From contig NZ_LN776179.1 of NCBI RefSeq assembly GCF_000827595.2, positions 1-64,000 on the forward strand: a DNA stretch of 64,000 bases, written 5' to 3'. A program made the position numbers and the translations under genes. Under the pieces are notes generated by a model that was given only the letters and a program-made list of their open reading frames with translations, had not been told where the DNA came from and made no database searches. This DNA comes from Necropsobacter massiliensis (GTDB lineage: Bacteria; Pseudomonadota; Gammaproteobacteria; Enterobacterales; Pasteurellaceae). Positions 9,416 to 19,784 of this stretch are shown in pieces (position 1 is the stretch's first letter; every line of letters starts with the position of its first letter).

Positions 9416-10678
9416 ATGCAAATTTATCTTGTGGGCGGTGCAGTCAGAGATCAATTGCTGAACCTGCCGGTTAAAGATCGCGATTGGTTGGTGGTCGGCG
9501 CCACCCCGGCGCAATTGCTGCAACAGGGCTATCAGCAGGTCGGTAAAGACTTTCCGGTGTTTTTGCACCCGCACAGCAAAGAAGAATACGCCCTTGCCCG
9601 CACTGAAAAAAAAGCCGGTCGCGGCTATACCGGTTTTATCTGTGATTTCAGCCCGCACATCAGCCTCGAGCAAGATCTGATGCGCCGGGATCTGACCATT
9701 AACGCCATTGCGCAGGATCAGCAAGGTAATCTGCATGACCCTTATCACGGCGTGCGTGATTTACGCCGGCGGATTCTGCGTCATGTGTCGCCGGCTTTTG
9801 CCGAAGATCCGTTGCGGGTCTTGCGGGTCGCCCGTTTTGCCGCCCGTTATCATCATCTCGGATTTACCATTGCGCCCGAAACCTGTCGTTTAATGCGACA
9901 GATCGCGCAACAGGGCGAACTGGCACAGCTCACCGCCGAGCGGGTTTGGCAGGAAACGGAAAAAGCGCTGAACGAAAAAAATCCCGAAGTGTATTTTGAA
10001 ACCCTCAGACAAACCGGTGCGTTACAAGTATTGTTTGCCGAGCTTGATGCGCTCTACGGCGTGCCGAATCCGCCGCATTATCATCCTGAAATCGACAGTT
10101 TCGCCCACAGCATGCTGGCGTTACAACAAGCGGTACGCCTGACAGAGAACAGCGATTGCCACAAAAGTGCGGTGCGTTTTGCCGCCGTTTGTCATGATCT
10201 GGGCAAAGCGCTAACCCCGTCTACTATACTGCCCCATCATTACGGGCACGAACAGGCTGGCATCACGCCACTGCGCAATCTGTGCCGACGGCTGAAAGTG
10301 CCGACTTATACACAAACGCTGGCGACCTTGAGCTGCGAATATCACGGTCATATCCATAAGGCTTTTGCATTGCGCCCTGACAGCATTTTGAAGCTGTTCA
10401 ATCGACTGGATATTTGGCGCAAGCCGTTGCGTTTCAACGAATTACTGCTGGTTTGTCAGGCTGACTGCCGCGGGCGGACAGGCTACCAACAAGCGCCTTA
10501 TACACAAGCTGATTTTCTGCTGGCACTCTACCGCAGTGCGTTGCAGGTGGATGTCCGACAAGTAATCGCTGACGGCTTCAGCAAACAGGGAATCCGCGAC
10601 GAACTGAATCGTCGGCGTAAACTTGCCCTGCAGCAAAAACGCGCACAAATCCTACCGCACTTTACTAATCCCGGCTAA
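9416..10678 (+). CDS. cca: CCA-adding tRNA nucleotidyltransferase
   Basis: 420-residue enzyme that builds or repairs the 3' CCA end of tRNAs. The N-terminus has the class II nucleotidyltransferase fold ([15 protein letters not shown]; catalytic carboxylates in KDRDWLVVG), then [10 protein letters not shown] and the RRxRRV-type nucleotide-selecting region ([15 protein letters not shown]). A C-terminal HD domain (VCHDLGKAL with HHYGHEQAG) matches the E. coli type, which has added phosphatase activities. Length equals the gamma-proteobacterial form. It lies downstream of the YgiM-like gene and upstream of lolB. Confidence 0.96.
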   Translation: MQIYLVGGAVRDQLLNLPVKDRDWLVVGATPAQLLQQGYQQVGKDFPVFLHPHSKEEYALARTEKKAGRGYTGFICDFSPHISLEQDLMRRDLTINAIAQDQQGNLHDPYHGVRDLRRRILRHVSPAFAEDPLRVLRVARFAARYHHLGFTIAPETCRLMRQIAQQGELAQLTAERVWQETEKALNEKNPEVYFETLRQTGALQVLFAELDALYGVPNPPHYHPEIDSFAHSMLALQQAVRLTENSDCHKSAVRFAAVCHDLGKALTPSTILPHHYGHEQAGITPLRNLCRRLKVPTYTQTLATLSCEYHGHIHKAFALRPDSILKLFNRLDIWRKPLRFNELLLVCQADCRGRTGYQQAPYTQADFLLALYRSALQVDVRQVIADGFSKQGIRDELNRRRKLALQQKRAQILPHFTNPG

Positions 10679-10711
10679 CACCGTAAAATACGCACAAATT
10701 TTTTATTTGTT

Positions 10712-11350
10712 ATGATTATGCCCTATTTGAAAAACCTTTTTTTGCTGTTATTCGCCGCACTGGCGCTCAACGCCTGTACAACCCTTGATATTGACAGCAA
10801 CCGCCCGACCGGCGTGCAGCATATCGACAACAGCGATCCCGCATGGCAACAACATTTGCAAAAACTCAACAGCATTCAATCTTACCGCGCCGCCGGGCAG
10901 CTCGGTTATATCAGCGCGAAAGAGCGTTTTTCCACTCGTTTCGACTGGCAATACCGCAATCCGCAAGCCTATACGCTACTGCTGTCATCTACCATCAGCA
11001 GTTCCACTCTGAAATTTGAGATGAATCCTCAGGGCATGACCATTTCCGATAATAAAGGAAACCGACGTTCCGAGGCGGACGCCAAAATGCTGCTGCGGGA
11101 GATTGTCGGTATGGATATACCGTTAGAGCAACTGGCATTCTGGTTAAAAGGTCAACCCGATACCAATGCAGACTATCAGGTCGGCACCAACCATTTACTG
11201 GCCGGTTTCAGCTACCCGCTCGACGGCACGCGCTGGACGGCGGATTATCTGAATTATCACACCGAGCGCGCCATTGCATTGCCGCGTGATATTCTGTTGA
11301 AAAATGCCGCGCAAACCTTAAAAATCCGCGTGGATGATTGGCAATATTAA
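10712..11350 (+). CDS. lolB: Outer-membrane lipoprotein receptor LolB
   Basis: 212-residue lipoprotein that accepts lipoproteins from LolA and inserts them in the outer membrane. A short hydrophobic signal ends in the lipobox LNAC, so lipidation is expected on Cys of NACTTLD. The rest is the LolA/LolB beta-barrel fold ([46 protein letters not shown]). Start could be this ATG or the next one two codons on. The stop overlaps the ispE start by one base, the conserved lolB-ispE arrangement. Confidence 0.94.
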   Translation: MIMPYLKNLFLLLFAALALNACTTLDIDSNRPTGVQHIDNSDPAWQQHLQKLNSIQSYRAAGQLGYISAKERFSTRFDWQYRNPQAYTLLLSSTISSSTLKFEMNPQGMTISDNKGNRRSEADAKMLLREIVGMDIPLEQLAFWLKGQPDTNADYQVGTNHLLAGFSYPLDGTRWTADYLNYHTERAIALPRDILLKNAAQTLKIRVDDWQY

Positions 11351-12255
11351 TGAAAACTTATCAATTTTCCACCGCACTTTCGTCGCACAATACGCACGCT
11401 GCGCTGCGCTTTCCTTGCCCGGCTAAGTTGAACCTGTTTCTGTATATTAACGGCAGACGTGCCGACGGCTATCATGAATTGCAAACTCTGTTTCAGTTTC
11501 TGGATTTCGGCGACTGGCTACGTATTTCTGTGCGTCAAGACGGAAAAATCACCCTGTCGCCGTCCTTTGTCGGGATCAATACCGAAGAGAATTTGATTTA
11601 CCGTGCTGCTCGCCTGCTGCAACGCGAAACCGGCTGCACGCTGGGTGCGGATCTGCAACTGGACAAAATTCTGCCGCTCGGCGGCGGCGTCGGCGGCGGT
11701 TCGTCCAATGCTGCCACAACACTGGTGGTGCTAAATCGTTTGTGGCACACCGGGCTGACAACGCCACAACTCTGCGCGCTGGGCTTGCGCTTAGGTGCCG
11801 ATGTGCCGATCTTTATTCATGGCAAAGCCGCTTTTGCCGAAGGCGTAGGCGAACAAATTACGTATTGCACGCCGCCGGAAAAATGGTATCTGGTACTCAA
11901 GCCGGCAGTCTCGGTTTCTACCGCGCAGATTTTTAATCATCCCGCGCTGCCGCGCAATACGCCAAAAAAAACGCTGGCACAGTTGCTGAGTGAAAATTAT
12001 GCAAACGATTGCCAAAAACTTGTGCTGGATCAGTATTCGGAGGTTGAACAAGCCCTGCGCTGGTTGCTACAATATGCACCGGCAAGATTAACCGGCACAG
12101 GCGCTTGCGTTTTTGCAGAATTTGACGACGAGCAATCCGCGCAGACAGTATTGCGCAATAAACCGGAACAATTATTCGGTTTCGTTGCTAAAGGGGTTAA
12201 CATTTCGCCATTGCGGCGCATGTTAGCGCATACCTTTAACGGAACCAGTCGATGA
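11350..12255 (+). CDS. ispE: 4-diphosphocytidyl-2-C-methyl-D-erythritol kinase
   Basis: 301-residue GHMP kinase catalysing the ATP-dependent step of the non-mevalonate isoprenoid pathway. Seen are [24 protein letters not shown] (substrate Lys and Asp region) and the glycine-rich ATP loop [18 protein letters not shown] near residue 100, plus [11 protein letters not shown] near the C-terminus. I use the ATG that overlaps the lolB stop (TAATG) instead of a TTG four codons earlier. The N-terminus is about 15 residues longer than E. coli IspE and contains a USS reading as TALS. Confidence 0.95.
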   Translation: MKTYQFSTALSSHNTHAALRFPCPAKLNLFLYINGRRADGYHELQTLFQFLDFGDWLRISVRQDGKITLSPSFVGINTEENLIYRAARLLQRETGCTLGADLQLDKILPLGGGVGGGSSNAATTLVVLNRLWHTGLTTPQLCALGLRLGADVPIFIHGKAAFAEGVGEQITYCTPPEKWYLVLKPAVSVSTAQIFNHPALPRNTPKKTLAQLLSENYANDCQKLVLDQYSEVEQALRWLLQYAPARLTGTGACVFAEFDDEQSAQTVLRNKPEQLFGFVAKGVNISPLRRMLAHTFNGTSR

Positions 12256-12304
12256 CTTTATATACACTTTCTTATCATCTAAAATCCTTGAGGTTAAATT
12301 TACA

Positions 12305-13252
12305 ATGCCCGACATTAAACTCTTCGCTGGTAATGCCACACCAGAACTAGCCAAACGCATTTCCGAACGTTTATACCTTTCATTGGGGGACGCCACCGTC
12401 GGTCGTTTCAGCGACGGTGAGATTCAGGTTCAGATCAATGAAAATGTGCGCGGTAGCGATGTTTTTATCATCCAGTCCACCTGCGCACCGACAAATGACA
12501 ACTTAATGGAACTGATCGTCATGGTTGATGCCTTACGTCGCGCATCGGCAGGCCGCATTACCGCGGTGATTCCGTATTTCGGTTATGCCCGCCAGGATCG
12601 CCGCGTCCGTTCCGCCCGCGTGCCGATCACCGCTAAAGTGGTTGCCGATTTCTTATCCAGCGTCGGGGTGGATCGCGTGTTAACCTGTGATCTGCACGCT
12701 GAACAGATTCAAGGCTTCTTTGATGTGCCGGTAGATAATGTGTTCGGTTCGCCGGTACTGATTCACGATATTCTGAAAAAATCCGATCTGCACAATCCGA
12801 TCGTGGTGTCACCGGATATCGGCGGCGTGGTGCGGGCTCGCGCGGTGGCTAAGCTGCTCAATGATACCGATATGGCGATTATCGACAAACGCCGTCCAAA
12901 AGCCAATGTAGCACAGGTTATGCACATTATCGGTGACGTTGCCGATCGCGATTGTATTTTAGTGGACGATATGATCGACACCGGCGGTACCTTGTGCAAA
13001 GCAGCGGAAGCGCTGAAAGAACGCGGTGCCAAACGGGTATTCGCCTATGCGACTCATGCAGTGTTCTCCGGTTCAGCGGCAAAAAATATCGCCAGCAACG
13101 CGTTGGATGAGATCGTCGTCACCGATACCATTCCGCTTTCACCGGAAATCAAGGCGCTGGGTAAAGTGCGCACGCTGACTCTTTCCGGTATGCTTGCCGA
13201 AGCCATTCGCCGCATCAGCAACGAGGAATCCATTTCCGCCATGTTCAACTAA
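12305..13252 (+). CDS. prs: Ribose-phosphate pyrophosphokinase (PRPP synthetase)
   Basis: 315-residue enzyme making PRPP from ribose 5-phosphate and ATP for nucleotide, His, Trp and NAD synthesis. It has the metal and ribose-5-phosphate motifs of class I enzymes: [41 protein letters not shown], and the PRPP loop [15 protein letters not shown] near residue 220. Length equals E. coli Prs. The lolB-ispE-prs order is the standard gamma-proteobacterial one. An intrinsic terminator follows. Confidence 0.97.
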   Translation: MPDIKLFAGNATPELAKRISERLYLSLGDATVGRFSDGEIQVQINENVRGSDVFIIQSTCAPTNDNLMELIVMVDALRRASAGRITAVIPYFGYARQDRRVRSARVPITAKVVADFLSSVGVDRVLTCDLHAEQIQGFFDVPVDNVFGSPVLIHDILKKSDLHNPIVVSPDIGGVVRARAVAKLLNDTDMAIIDKRRPKANVAQVMHIIGDVADRDCILVDDMIDTGGTLCKAAEALKERGAKRVFAYATHAVFSGSAAKNIASNALDEIVVTDTIPLSPEIKALGKVRTLTLSGMLAEAIRRISNEESISAMFN

Positions 13253-13274
13253 ACATCACGCTGCTTATCCATGT

Positions 13275-13306
13275 AACGGGCGAGATAATCGCCCGTTTGT
13301 TTTTTG
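13275..13306 (+). terminator. Intrinsic terminator after prs
   Basis: Stem AACGGGCGA/TCGCCCGTT with a 5-nt loop followed by a T-rich tract, just downstream of the prs stop. Confidence 0.85.
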
Positions 13307-13366
13307 CTCATTTCGGCGCTGCAAACGACCGCACTTGCGTTCGATACTTTTCGCTGGCGGAGTTCA

Positions 13367-13398
13367 AATAAAAAAATAACGACCCTGTACTAGGGTCG
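13367..13398 (-). terminator. Intrinsic terminator of the iron-chelate operon
   Basis: Read on the minus strand: CGACCC, 7-nt loop, GGGTCG, then TTATTTTTTT. It faces the prs terminator, closing the convergent pair. Confidence 0.8.
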
Positions 13399-13440
13399 CA
13401 GATTAATTTAATGCAAAGGCTGTCTAAAACAGAAAACGTG

Positions 13441-14358
13441 CTATTTTTTCACCGCACTTTCCACTTCGTCAATCATAATGGCCATACTTTCCAGCCCGCC
13501 GAAAGTTAAATACCAGTTGGCAGCATTCAAATAAACGATATGATTGTTTTTAGCCGCTTTGGTTTGTTTAATAATCGCGTTATCCAGCACGGTTTGCGCG
13601 TTGTTGGCTTTATCCGTAATCGCGGCGGTACGATCCACCACAAATAAATAATCCGGATTTTTTTCTAGAATGTATTCGAAACCGATACTCATGCCATGGG
13701 TGGATGCTTTGATCGCCTTATCCGCCGGAGTAAAGCCGAAACCGGTATAAATAATCGCATAACGGGAATTATCACCAAACGCGCTGATTTTGCTTTCATT
13801 GACTAACGTCATTAACGCCGTTTTGCCTTTCGCCTGTTCAGCCAACTGTTTCATGCGGCTATCGAGTGCAACCAGCTTTTCTTCTGCCAGTGCTTCCTGA
13901 GCGAAAATCTGACCGAAGGCGCGGATATTTTGCTGAAAACTCGGATAGAAATTATCATAATCAAGTTTCACGAAAAATACCGGCGCAATTTCTTTCAAGC
14001 GATCCAGCACTTTTTCCTGTCGCCCGGTAGCGATGATTAAATCCGGATTTAATTCGTTGATTTTCTCAAATGCCGGTTCCGGCGGCACGCCCACATTGGC
14101 ATAGTTCGCCGCACCGAATTCGCTTAAATATTCCGGCACTTTACCGGCATTGGTAACACCGACAATGGCGTCTTTCGCCCCCAACAGCCGGATGGTATCC
14201 ACGGCGGAAAAATCCAGCACCACAACCCGCTGCGGGTTCTGCGGCACAACTTGTTTGCCGGCGGCATTTTCTACCGTAATATCCGCCGCATCGGCGCTGG
14301 CGATACCTAACAAGCCGAGTAAGGCGACGGCTAAGGTTGAGAACGTTTTTTTGATCAT
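13441..14358 (-). CDS. Iron-chelate ABC transporter, periplasmic binding protein
   Basis: 305-residue class III solute-binding protein (FecB/CeuE/YclQ/FatB type). A signal peptide likely ends at ADA-AD (about residue 24); there is no lipobox. Typical motifs are QVVPQNPQRVVVLDFSAVDTIRLLGA, INELNPDLIIATGRQEK, and a C-terminal NWYLTFGGLESM. It is the last gene of a four-gene minus-strand operon and has AGGAG before its ATG. The siderophore bound cannot be determined; the closest layouts take up catecholate or mixed-type chelates such as enterobactin fragments or petrobactin. Confidence 0.9.
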   Translation of the reverse strand: MIKKTFSTLAVALLGLLGIASADAADITVENAAGKQVVPQNPQRVVVLDFSAVDTIRLLGAKDAIVGVTNAGKVPEYLSEFGAANYANVGVPPEPAFEKINELNPDLIIATGRQEKVLDRLKEIAPVFFVKLDYDNFYPSFQQNIRAFGQIFAQEALAEEKLVALDSRMKQLAEQAKGKTALMTLVNESKISAFGDNSRYAIIYTGFGFTPADKAIKASTHGMSIGFEYILEKNPDYLFVVDRTAAITDKANNAQTVLDNAIIKQTKAAKNNHIVYLNAANWYLTFGGLESMAIMIDEVESAVKK

Positions 14359-14383
14359 AGCGATAGCTCCTGTTGTGTTGTGA

Positions 14384-15148
14384 TTAATTTCTAAAATAAA
14401 CGGCGATTTTATGCTGGTTGATCTCCTGAATCGGAATCGGCATATCGTAAATCGACTGCAATACTGCTTCCTGCATAATGTGATTGACTTCGCCCTGTTG
14501 CACCAGTCTGCCGGCTTTCATGGCGACGATATAATCCGAATAGCAGGAGGCAAAATTAATATCGTGGATGACGATAACCACGGTTTTATTCAGCTCGGTG
14601 GTCAACGTGCGCAGTACCCGCATAATCTGTACCGAATGCTTCATATCTAAATTATTCAGTGGTTCGTCAAGTAAGATGTAATCGGTGTCCTGCGCCAGCG
14701 TCATGGCGATGTAAGCACGCTGTAGCTGACCGCCGCTGAGATTATCGATATAACGCTGGCGCAACGGTGCCAGATCCATATATTCAATGGCATGATTAAT
14801 AAAAGTGCGGTCATTTTCAGTTAAGTTTCCTTTGCTGTAAGGAAAGCGCCCGAAACTGACCAACTCCTCTACCGTCAGACGCAGATTAATGTGATTGGAC
14901 TGCTTTAAAATCGACAGCTGCTTCGCAATATCAGCGCTTTTCTGTTCGTTCAGCCGTGTACCGTTAAGATAAATTTCACCGCTGTCGGCATTTTGCAGTC
15001 GACTGATAATCGACAACAACGTGCTTTTACCCGCGCCGTTAGGACCGATGAAGGAGGTGATTTTTCCCTGCGGAATCGTCAGTGACACATTGTCCACCAC
15101 CTTTTTGCCGCCGTAACTTTTATTGATATTTCTGATTTCTATTGCCAT
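14384..15148 (-). CDS. Iron-chelate ABC transporter, ATP-binding protein
   Basis: 254-residue ABC ATPase of the FepC/YclP type. Walker A is GPNGAGKST near residue 37, the signature is NLSGGQLQRAYIA, Walker B is YILLDEPLNNLD, with the switch His in VIVIHDINFA. The start overlaps the end of the upstream permease by 10 bp, showing translational coupling. It powers the two permeases encoded upstream. Confidence 0.94.
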   Translation of the reverse strand: MAIEIRNINKSYGGKKVVDNVSLTIPQGKITSFIGPNGAGKSTLLSIISRLQNADSGEIYLNGTRLNEQKSADIAKQLSILKQSNHINLRLTVEELVSFGRFPYSKGNLTENDRTFINHAIEYMDLAPLRQRYIDNLSGGQLQRAYIAMTLAQDTDYILLDEPLNNLDMKHSVQIMRVLRTLTTELNKTVVIVIHDINFASCYSDYIVAMKAGRLVQQGEVNHIMQEAVLQSIYDMPIPIQEINQHKIAVYFRN

Positions 15149-16104
15149 TTTTTATTCGCTCGTAATAACAGATAGATAAAATAAACGCCGCCGACAAAAT
15201 TCACAATAATGCTCAATGTAGTATTGAAACTGAACACCTGTGAGACCAAAAGCTGACCGAACACCAGCGTGATCACGGCAATCAACATCGCCGCCGGGAT
15301 CAGTATCGAATGCCGATAAGTGCGGATAAATTCGAAAGTGACATTCATCACTAACAAACCGAGAAAAGTCAGCGGACCGACAAGTGCGGTGGACACCGAG
15401 GTTAGAATCGCCACCAAAATCAGCAGGCGTTTCGCGATTTTATGATAATCCACGCCGAGGTTAACAGCCTGATCGCGCCCTAAGGACAGCACGTCAAAAT
15501 AAGGCAGATAGCGGATCGCATAAATGATAGCAGCGATCAAAATTGCCAGAGCAAGCCATAAAATATTGGTGTTGATACGGTTAAAGCTGGCGAAACCGAT
15601 ATCCTGTGCAATCTGAAATTCATTCGGATCAATCAGCACTTCCATAAAGGTCGTCAGACTTTGAAAGAAAGTGCCGAAAATAATGCCGACCAGCAACAGG
15701 AAAAAAATATTTTGCTGCGCTTGATTAAATAAAAAATGATATAACAGCAGCGAAAACAGCACCATCGCGCCGGTACAGAGCATAAACAGCAACACCGAGT
15801 CGATTGCCATCAACGTGCTGGAACCGAACACAAAAATAATGCTGGTTTGAATCAGCAAATACAGATTATCCAGCCCCAAAATCGTCGGCGTGAGAATTCG
15901 GTTGTTGGCGATAGTCATAAAGATCATTGTCGCCAGCGCAACGGACATGCCGGTCACCACAATGGCGGCGACCGCCAACGCACGGCTGTGCAGGGCGTAT
16001 TCCCAGCGATTAGGTAAGTTGTAAAACAAATATAACGCCACAGCAAGGATGGCCAGCGCCGCCAGCACTATCAATCGGCGCAAGTGCGGTGTTGTTTTAG
16101 CCAT
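15139..16104 (-). CDS. Iron-chelate ABC transporter, permease 2
   Basis: 321-residue FecCD-family inner-membrane permease with about nine or ten hydrophobic segments. Family markers include NRILTPTILGLDNLY, LGRDQAVNLGVDYHK (the ATPase coupling loop) and LTFLGLLVMNVTFEFIRTYRH. It resembles YclO/FatC. It overlaps both neighbours by 8-10 bp. The two permeases would form a heterodimeric BtuCD-like channel. Confidence 0.93.
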   Translation of the reverse strand: MAKTTPHLRRLIVLAALAILAVALYLFYNLPNRWEYALHSRALAVAAIVVTGMSVALATMIFMTIANNRILTPTILGLDNLYLLIQTSIIFVFGSSTLMAIDSVLLFMLCTGAMVLFSLLLYHFLFNQAQQNIFFLLLVGIIFGTFFQSLTTFMEVLIDPNEFQIAQDIGFASFNRINTNILWLALAILIAAIIYAIRYLPYFDVLSLGRDQAVNLGVDYHKIAKRLLILVAILTSVSTALVGPLTFLGLLVMNVTFEFIRTYRHSILIPAAMLIAVITLVFGQLLVSQVFSFNTTLSIIVNFVGGVYFIYLLLRANKKWQ

Positions 16105-17050
16105 GTCGATACCGTTTCAATAATAAATACAGGAAAATGCCGCTACCGAACACGCCGACCATGGCATTAATGGAAATTTCATACGGATAGATCACCGAAC
16201 GCCCCAAAATATCGCACAGCAGCACAAATACCGCGCCCAACAATGCGGTATGCGATAAGATTTTTTTCAGATTATCGCCCAGATACAGGGTGACGATATT
16301 CGGGATAATCAGCCCCAAAAATGGAATCACGCCCACCGAAACAATTACAATGGACGACACCGTCGCCACAATGGCCAAACCTAGATACAATACCTGCTGG
16401 TAATTCAACCCCAGATTGGTGGCAAAATCTTGCCCCATGCCGACAATGGAAAAACGGTTGGCGAACAAATATGCGATCAGCAAGGCGGGAATACTGAAAT
16501 AGAGGATTTCATAGCGCCCGGACATCACCAGCGAAAAATCCCCTTGCAGCCAGCCGGAAAGATTTTGCAGCAAATCCTGCTGATAGGCGATAAACGCGGT
16601 AACCGAACTGATAATATTGCCGAACATGATGCCGACCAGCGGCACGAAAATCGTATCTTTAAACTTCAAGCGGGATAAAATCGTCATAAACAACAGTGTA
16701 CCGACAAATGAAACCACAATGGCGACCGCGGTTTTTAACAACATGGAAGCGCCTGGAAACAGTAATATCGCAATTAAAATGCCTAAACGCGCGCTGTCCA
16801 TAGTGCCCGCCGTGGTCGGTGAAACAAAGCGGTTGCGGCTAAGTTGCTGCATCACCAAACCGCAAATACTTAAGGCGGCACCGGCGATAAGAATGCTGAT
16901 CAGGCGCGGAATGCGGCTGATTAAAAAGATTTGCCATTGCATAGGATCAAAATGCAATAACCCTTGCAGATTCACCGTGCTCACTCCGAGAAAAAGCGAA
17001 ATCACAGAAAGCAACAATAATAAGATAAACAGATAACGGCGTTTAATCAT
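16097..17050 (-). CDS. Iron-chelate ABC transporter, permease 1
   Basis: 317-residue FecCD-family permease, first gene of the operon. Markers include SRIPRLISILIAGAALSICGLVMQQLSRNRFVSPTTAG (typical N-terminal FecCD block), MGQDFATNLGLNY and VSVGVIPFLGLIIPNIV. It resembles YclN/FatD. A Fur-like operator lies 33 bp before the start codon. No TonB-dependent receptor gene is adjacent, so an outer-membrane partner must be encoded elsewhere. Confidence 0.93.
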   Translation of the reverse strand: MIKRRYLFILLLLLSVISLFLGVSTVNLQGLLHFDPMQWQIFLISRIPRLISILIAGAALSICGLVMQQLSRNRFVSPTTAGTMDSARLGILIAILLFPGASMLLKTAVAIVVSFVGTLLFMTILSRLKFKDTIFVPLVGIMFGNIISSVTAFIAYQQDLLQNLSGWLQGDFSLVMSGRYEILYFSIPALLIAYLFANRFSIVGMGQDFATNLGLNYQQVLYLGLAIVATVSSIVIVSVGVIPFLGLIIPNIVTLYLGDNLKKILSHTALLGAVFVLLCDILGRSVIYPYEISINAMVGVFGSGIFLYLLLKRYRHG

Positions 17051-17082
17051 AATATGTCATCTAAGTCATACAAAAATTAAAA

Positions 17083-17097
17083 TGAGAATAATTATTA
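17083..17097 (-). promoter_or_regulatory. Fur box of the iron-chelate operon
   Basis: TGAGAAT-A-ATTATTA matches the 7-1-7 Fur consensus TGATAATnATTATCA at 12 of 14 defined bases. It lies just before the first permease gene, so iron repression of the four genes is expected. Confidence 0.8.
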
Positions 17098-17148
17098 TGA
17101 ATAATAAAGCATGATATCATGCCTTATTTCAAGTGCAATAACAAGCAT

Positions 17149-17184
17149 AAAAAATGCAGCGGAAACGTCGATTTTTCCACCGCA
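17149..17184 (-). terminator. Terminator after mepM containing one USS
   Basis: On the minus strand TGCGGTGGAAA pairs with TTTCCGCTGCA (11 bp, two G-T pairs) around an 8-nt loop, followed by TTTTTT. The left arm is part of a USS. Confidence 0.8.
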
Positions 17185-17218
17185 CTTTTGCTTACTACCA
17201 GGAGAAAACTAAATAAGT

Positions 17219-18781
17219 TTACATTTTTAACTGCCGCTCCGCTTCTTTCGCGCGCAACAGGAATTGACGACGTTCCGCCGTTGACATTTCACTGCTGGTG
17301 CCCGGCAATTTGACCGTCAACGGATTAACCGGGCGACCGTTAATATGAAATTCATAATGCAGGTGCGGTCCCGTAGAGCGCCCGGTATTGCCCGATAACG
17401 CAATGCGTTCGCCACGTTTTACGCTTTGACCGGCTTTCACCAACGGCTTGCTTAAATGCATATAAACAGTCTGATATTCACGACCGTGACGGATAACAAT
17501 ATAGCGTCCCGCACCGCTTGCCTGATACGCCACTTTTTCTACCCGCCCGTCTGCTGGCGCAATCACCGGTGTGCCGATTGACATTGCAAAATCCACGCCG
17601 TTATGCGGACGAATACGCCCGGTGACAGGATGCCGACGAGCCGGATTAAACGGCGAGGAAACCCGCGCCTGACGCTGCATTGGATAACGAGCAAAGCCTT
17701 TTCCCAGTGTTTCGCCCTGGCGATTGTAGTAGCGTCCGTTACCGGCTTGAATGGCATAATAGCTTTTTCCGCCGGAAATAATGTGAATCGCCTCCACATT
17801 CCCTTGACCGGTTAATTTGTTATCCAGATATTCGCGCGACACCAATACGGCAAATTTATCGCCTTTTTTCAGTCTGTTCATGCTGATCTGCCATTGCAGT
17901 GCCGTGGTTAACTGGCTGATCTGCTTGCCGTCCAGCCCCAATCGGCGCAAACTCGTCGCAAAAGAACCGGTAATCTGACCTTTTAGTGTCTCTTTTTTCC
18001 AGATACTTTTCTTTTCCAGAATCTGACGTTTGAATGTTCCGTCTTGCTGCCGTTCGTAAATGCGTTCTTCTTTTTCCGAAACCAGCCAGTTTAAATATTC
18101 CAGCTCATTGTCTCGGTTTAAAATCCAGTAAAACTGCTGTCCGGCTTTCAGTTTTTTCAGTTCAGGGTAGGCAGCGATTAAGTTCTTACTGGTTTCATCC
18201 TCAAGCCCAGACTGTTCCAGCACATCTCTTAGCGTATCACCGCGCACAACGGTATGGCTGAACTGATTTTTGATTCGTAGCGCCTGATCCGCCACATCCA
18301 GCAAATCATTCAGCACGCTTTGCGCATCTTCCGGCAGTTGCGACATGCCGTCATCTTCATCTAGATTGACCTGATCCACTTCGTCATCCTGCCCCTGCAA
18401 ATCGTCATCATAGGAGGTAGCGTCCTCCGTCGGTGGCGGAAGCGGACTTTGGCTCGGCAAATTGTGCAACAAGGTTACGCGCATCGCGGTGTTCAACGCC
18501 ATAGAAACAGCATTGGCTTCGGTTGATGCGGGCGCATCGGCAAGCTCCTTCACATCGGTAAACTGCGTGCTCACCGAATCGGGCTCAGGCGGTGTGGTAT
18601 CGGTTAAAGAGCGGTATTGGTTTTGATCGCTGACAACTACGGTATCCAGTTTGGTTTCCACGGTTTCTTTCAGACTTAGCAACATTCCAGCCAGAATAGA
18701 TAGAATCGCCAAAAAGAAAATCGCTGCTTTAATCCGCGATTTTCTTTTTCGTCTGTCTCTTGCCAACTTAACGTGCCGCAC
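17219..18781 (-). CDS. mepM: Murein DD-endopeptidase MepM-like M23 metallopeptidase
   Basis: 520 residues. A cytoplasmic basic start and one membrane anchor (residues about 18-36) precede a low-complexity acidic linker, an OapA/LysM-like domain ([18 protein letters not shown], about 190-270), a second beta domain, and a C-terminal LytM/M23 zinc peptidase. The zinc ligands are in RPHNGVDFA (H, D) and GPHLHYEF (second H). The enzyme cuts D-Ala-mDAP cross-links to let the sacculus grow. It is longer than E. coli MepM (440) because of the linker. It is divergent from znuCB, a neighbourhood also found in E. coli. Confidence 0.92.
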   Translation of the reverse strand: MRHVKLARDRRKRKSRIKAAIFFLAILSILAGMLLSLKETVETKLDTVVVSDQNQYRSLTDTTPPEPDSVSTQFTDVKELADAPASTEANAVSMALNTAMRVTLLHNLPSQSPLPPPTEDATSYDDDLQGQDDEVDQVNLDEDDGMSQLPEDAQSVLNDLLDVADQALRIKNQFSHTVVRGDTLRDVLEQSGLEDETSKNLIAAYPELKKLKAGQQFYWILNRDNELEYLNWLVSEKEERIYERQQDGTFKRQILEKKSIWKKETLKGQITGSFATSLRRLGLDGKQISQLTTALQWQISMNRLKKGDKFAVLVSREYLDNKLTGQGNVEAIHIISGGKSYYAIQAGNGRYYNRQGETLGKGFARYPMQRQARVSSPFNPARRHPVTGRIRPHNGVDFAMSIGTPVIAPADGRVEKVAYQASGAGRYIVIRHGREYQTVYMHLSKPLVKAGQSVKRGERIALSGNTGRSTGPHLHYEFHINGRPVNPLTVKLPGTSSEMSTAERRQFLLRAKEAERQLKM

Positions 18782-18977
18782 TACCTATTTTTCCTTTGAT
18801 GACCACTGTATAAGATGATTGCATGCTATTCAGACCAATGATAGTGCAAAAAATTCAGCGCGAAATTGAAAAAAACCATTAACCGAATAAATTATAAACA
18901 TAATTCATGTTCAACTTGTTAAAAAAGGGAAAATAAGCTATTTTAAGCCGATTATTTGGCAGTTGAATACAGCGACA

Positions 18978-19784
18978 ATGCAGACCCGTTCCCTAACACA
19001 GCCCCTGATTGAGTTAAAGCATATTAATGTGCGTTTTGAGCAGAAAAATGCTTTACAGAATATCAATTTAACCATTTATCCCGATTCGGTGATTACCATT
19101 GTCGGTCCGAACGGCGGCGGTAAATCCACTTTATTAAAGGTGCTGCTGAAATTGCTGCCGCCCACCTCCGGCGAAGTTATTTATCACCGCAATGTGCGGA
19201 TCGGCTATGTGCCGCAGAAAATTCATCTGGATCACAGCCTGCCGATGACGGTGGAAAAATTCCTGTCGCTGAAAAAAGGGATCAGCAAAAGCGCAATTCG
19301 CGATACGCTGGCGTTATTATCAATCGGCGAATTACTGCACAACAGCATGCAGAAACTGTCCGGCGGGGAAATGCAGCGAGTATTACTGGCGCGCGCCATT
19401 TTAAACAAACCGCATCTGCTGGTGTTGGATGAACCGACGCAGGGCGTAGATATTAACGGACAGGCGGAACTGTATCAGTTAATTCATCAAACTCGACAGA
19501 CGCTTAACTGCGCGGTGTTAATGGTTTCCCATGATCTGCATATCGTTATGGCGGATACCAACGAAGTGCTGTGCATTAACCAGCACGTATGCTGCGCCGG
19601 CAGTCCGGAAAGCGTGTCCAATGATCCCACTTTTATTCATTTTTTCGGAGATCAATTATCCAAAAATATCGCTTTTTACACCCATCATCATAATCATAAA
19701 CACGACATCCACGGCGACGTCTGCTGCAATCGTTATTTTCATTCGCAGCAATGCGCCCATCGGCTAAAAAACAAGGATAACTAA
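18978..19784 (+). CDS. znuC: Zinc ABC transporter ATP-binding protein ZnuC
   Basis: 268-residue ATPase of the high-affinity zinc importer. Walker [10 protein letters not shown], signature [13 protein letters not shown], Walker [13 protein letters not shown] and switch His in MVSHDLH are intact. The C-terminal tail is rich in His and Cys ([12 protein letters not shown]), probably a zinc-sensing or zinc-storing segment. I use the ATG at 18978 over a TTG five codons earlier because the length then fits the family. No clear Shine-Dalgarno is visible. The stop overlaps the znuB start by one base. The zinc-binding ZnuA is not in the window. Confidence 0.93.
   Translation: MQTRSLTQPLIELKHINVRFEQKNALQNINLTIYPDSVITIVGPNGGGKSTLLKVLLKLLPPTSGEVIYHRNVRIGYVPQKIHLDHSLPMTVEKFLSLKKGISKSAIRDTLALLSIGELLHNSMQKLSGGEMQRVLLARAILNKPHLLVLDEPTQGVDINGQAELYQLIHQTRQTLNCAVLMVSHDLHIVMADTNEVLCINQHVCCAGSPESVSNDPTFIHFFGDQLSKNIAFYTHHHNHKHDIHGDVCCNRYFHSQQCAHRLKNKDN

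Noticed and set aside
9383-9748. 121-residue frame on the minus strand across the start of cca
   Set aside because: It overlaps conserved catalytic sequence of cca and has no ribosome binding site.
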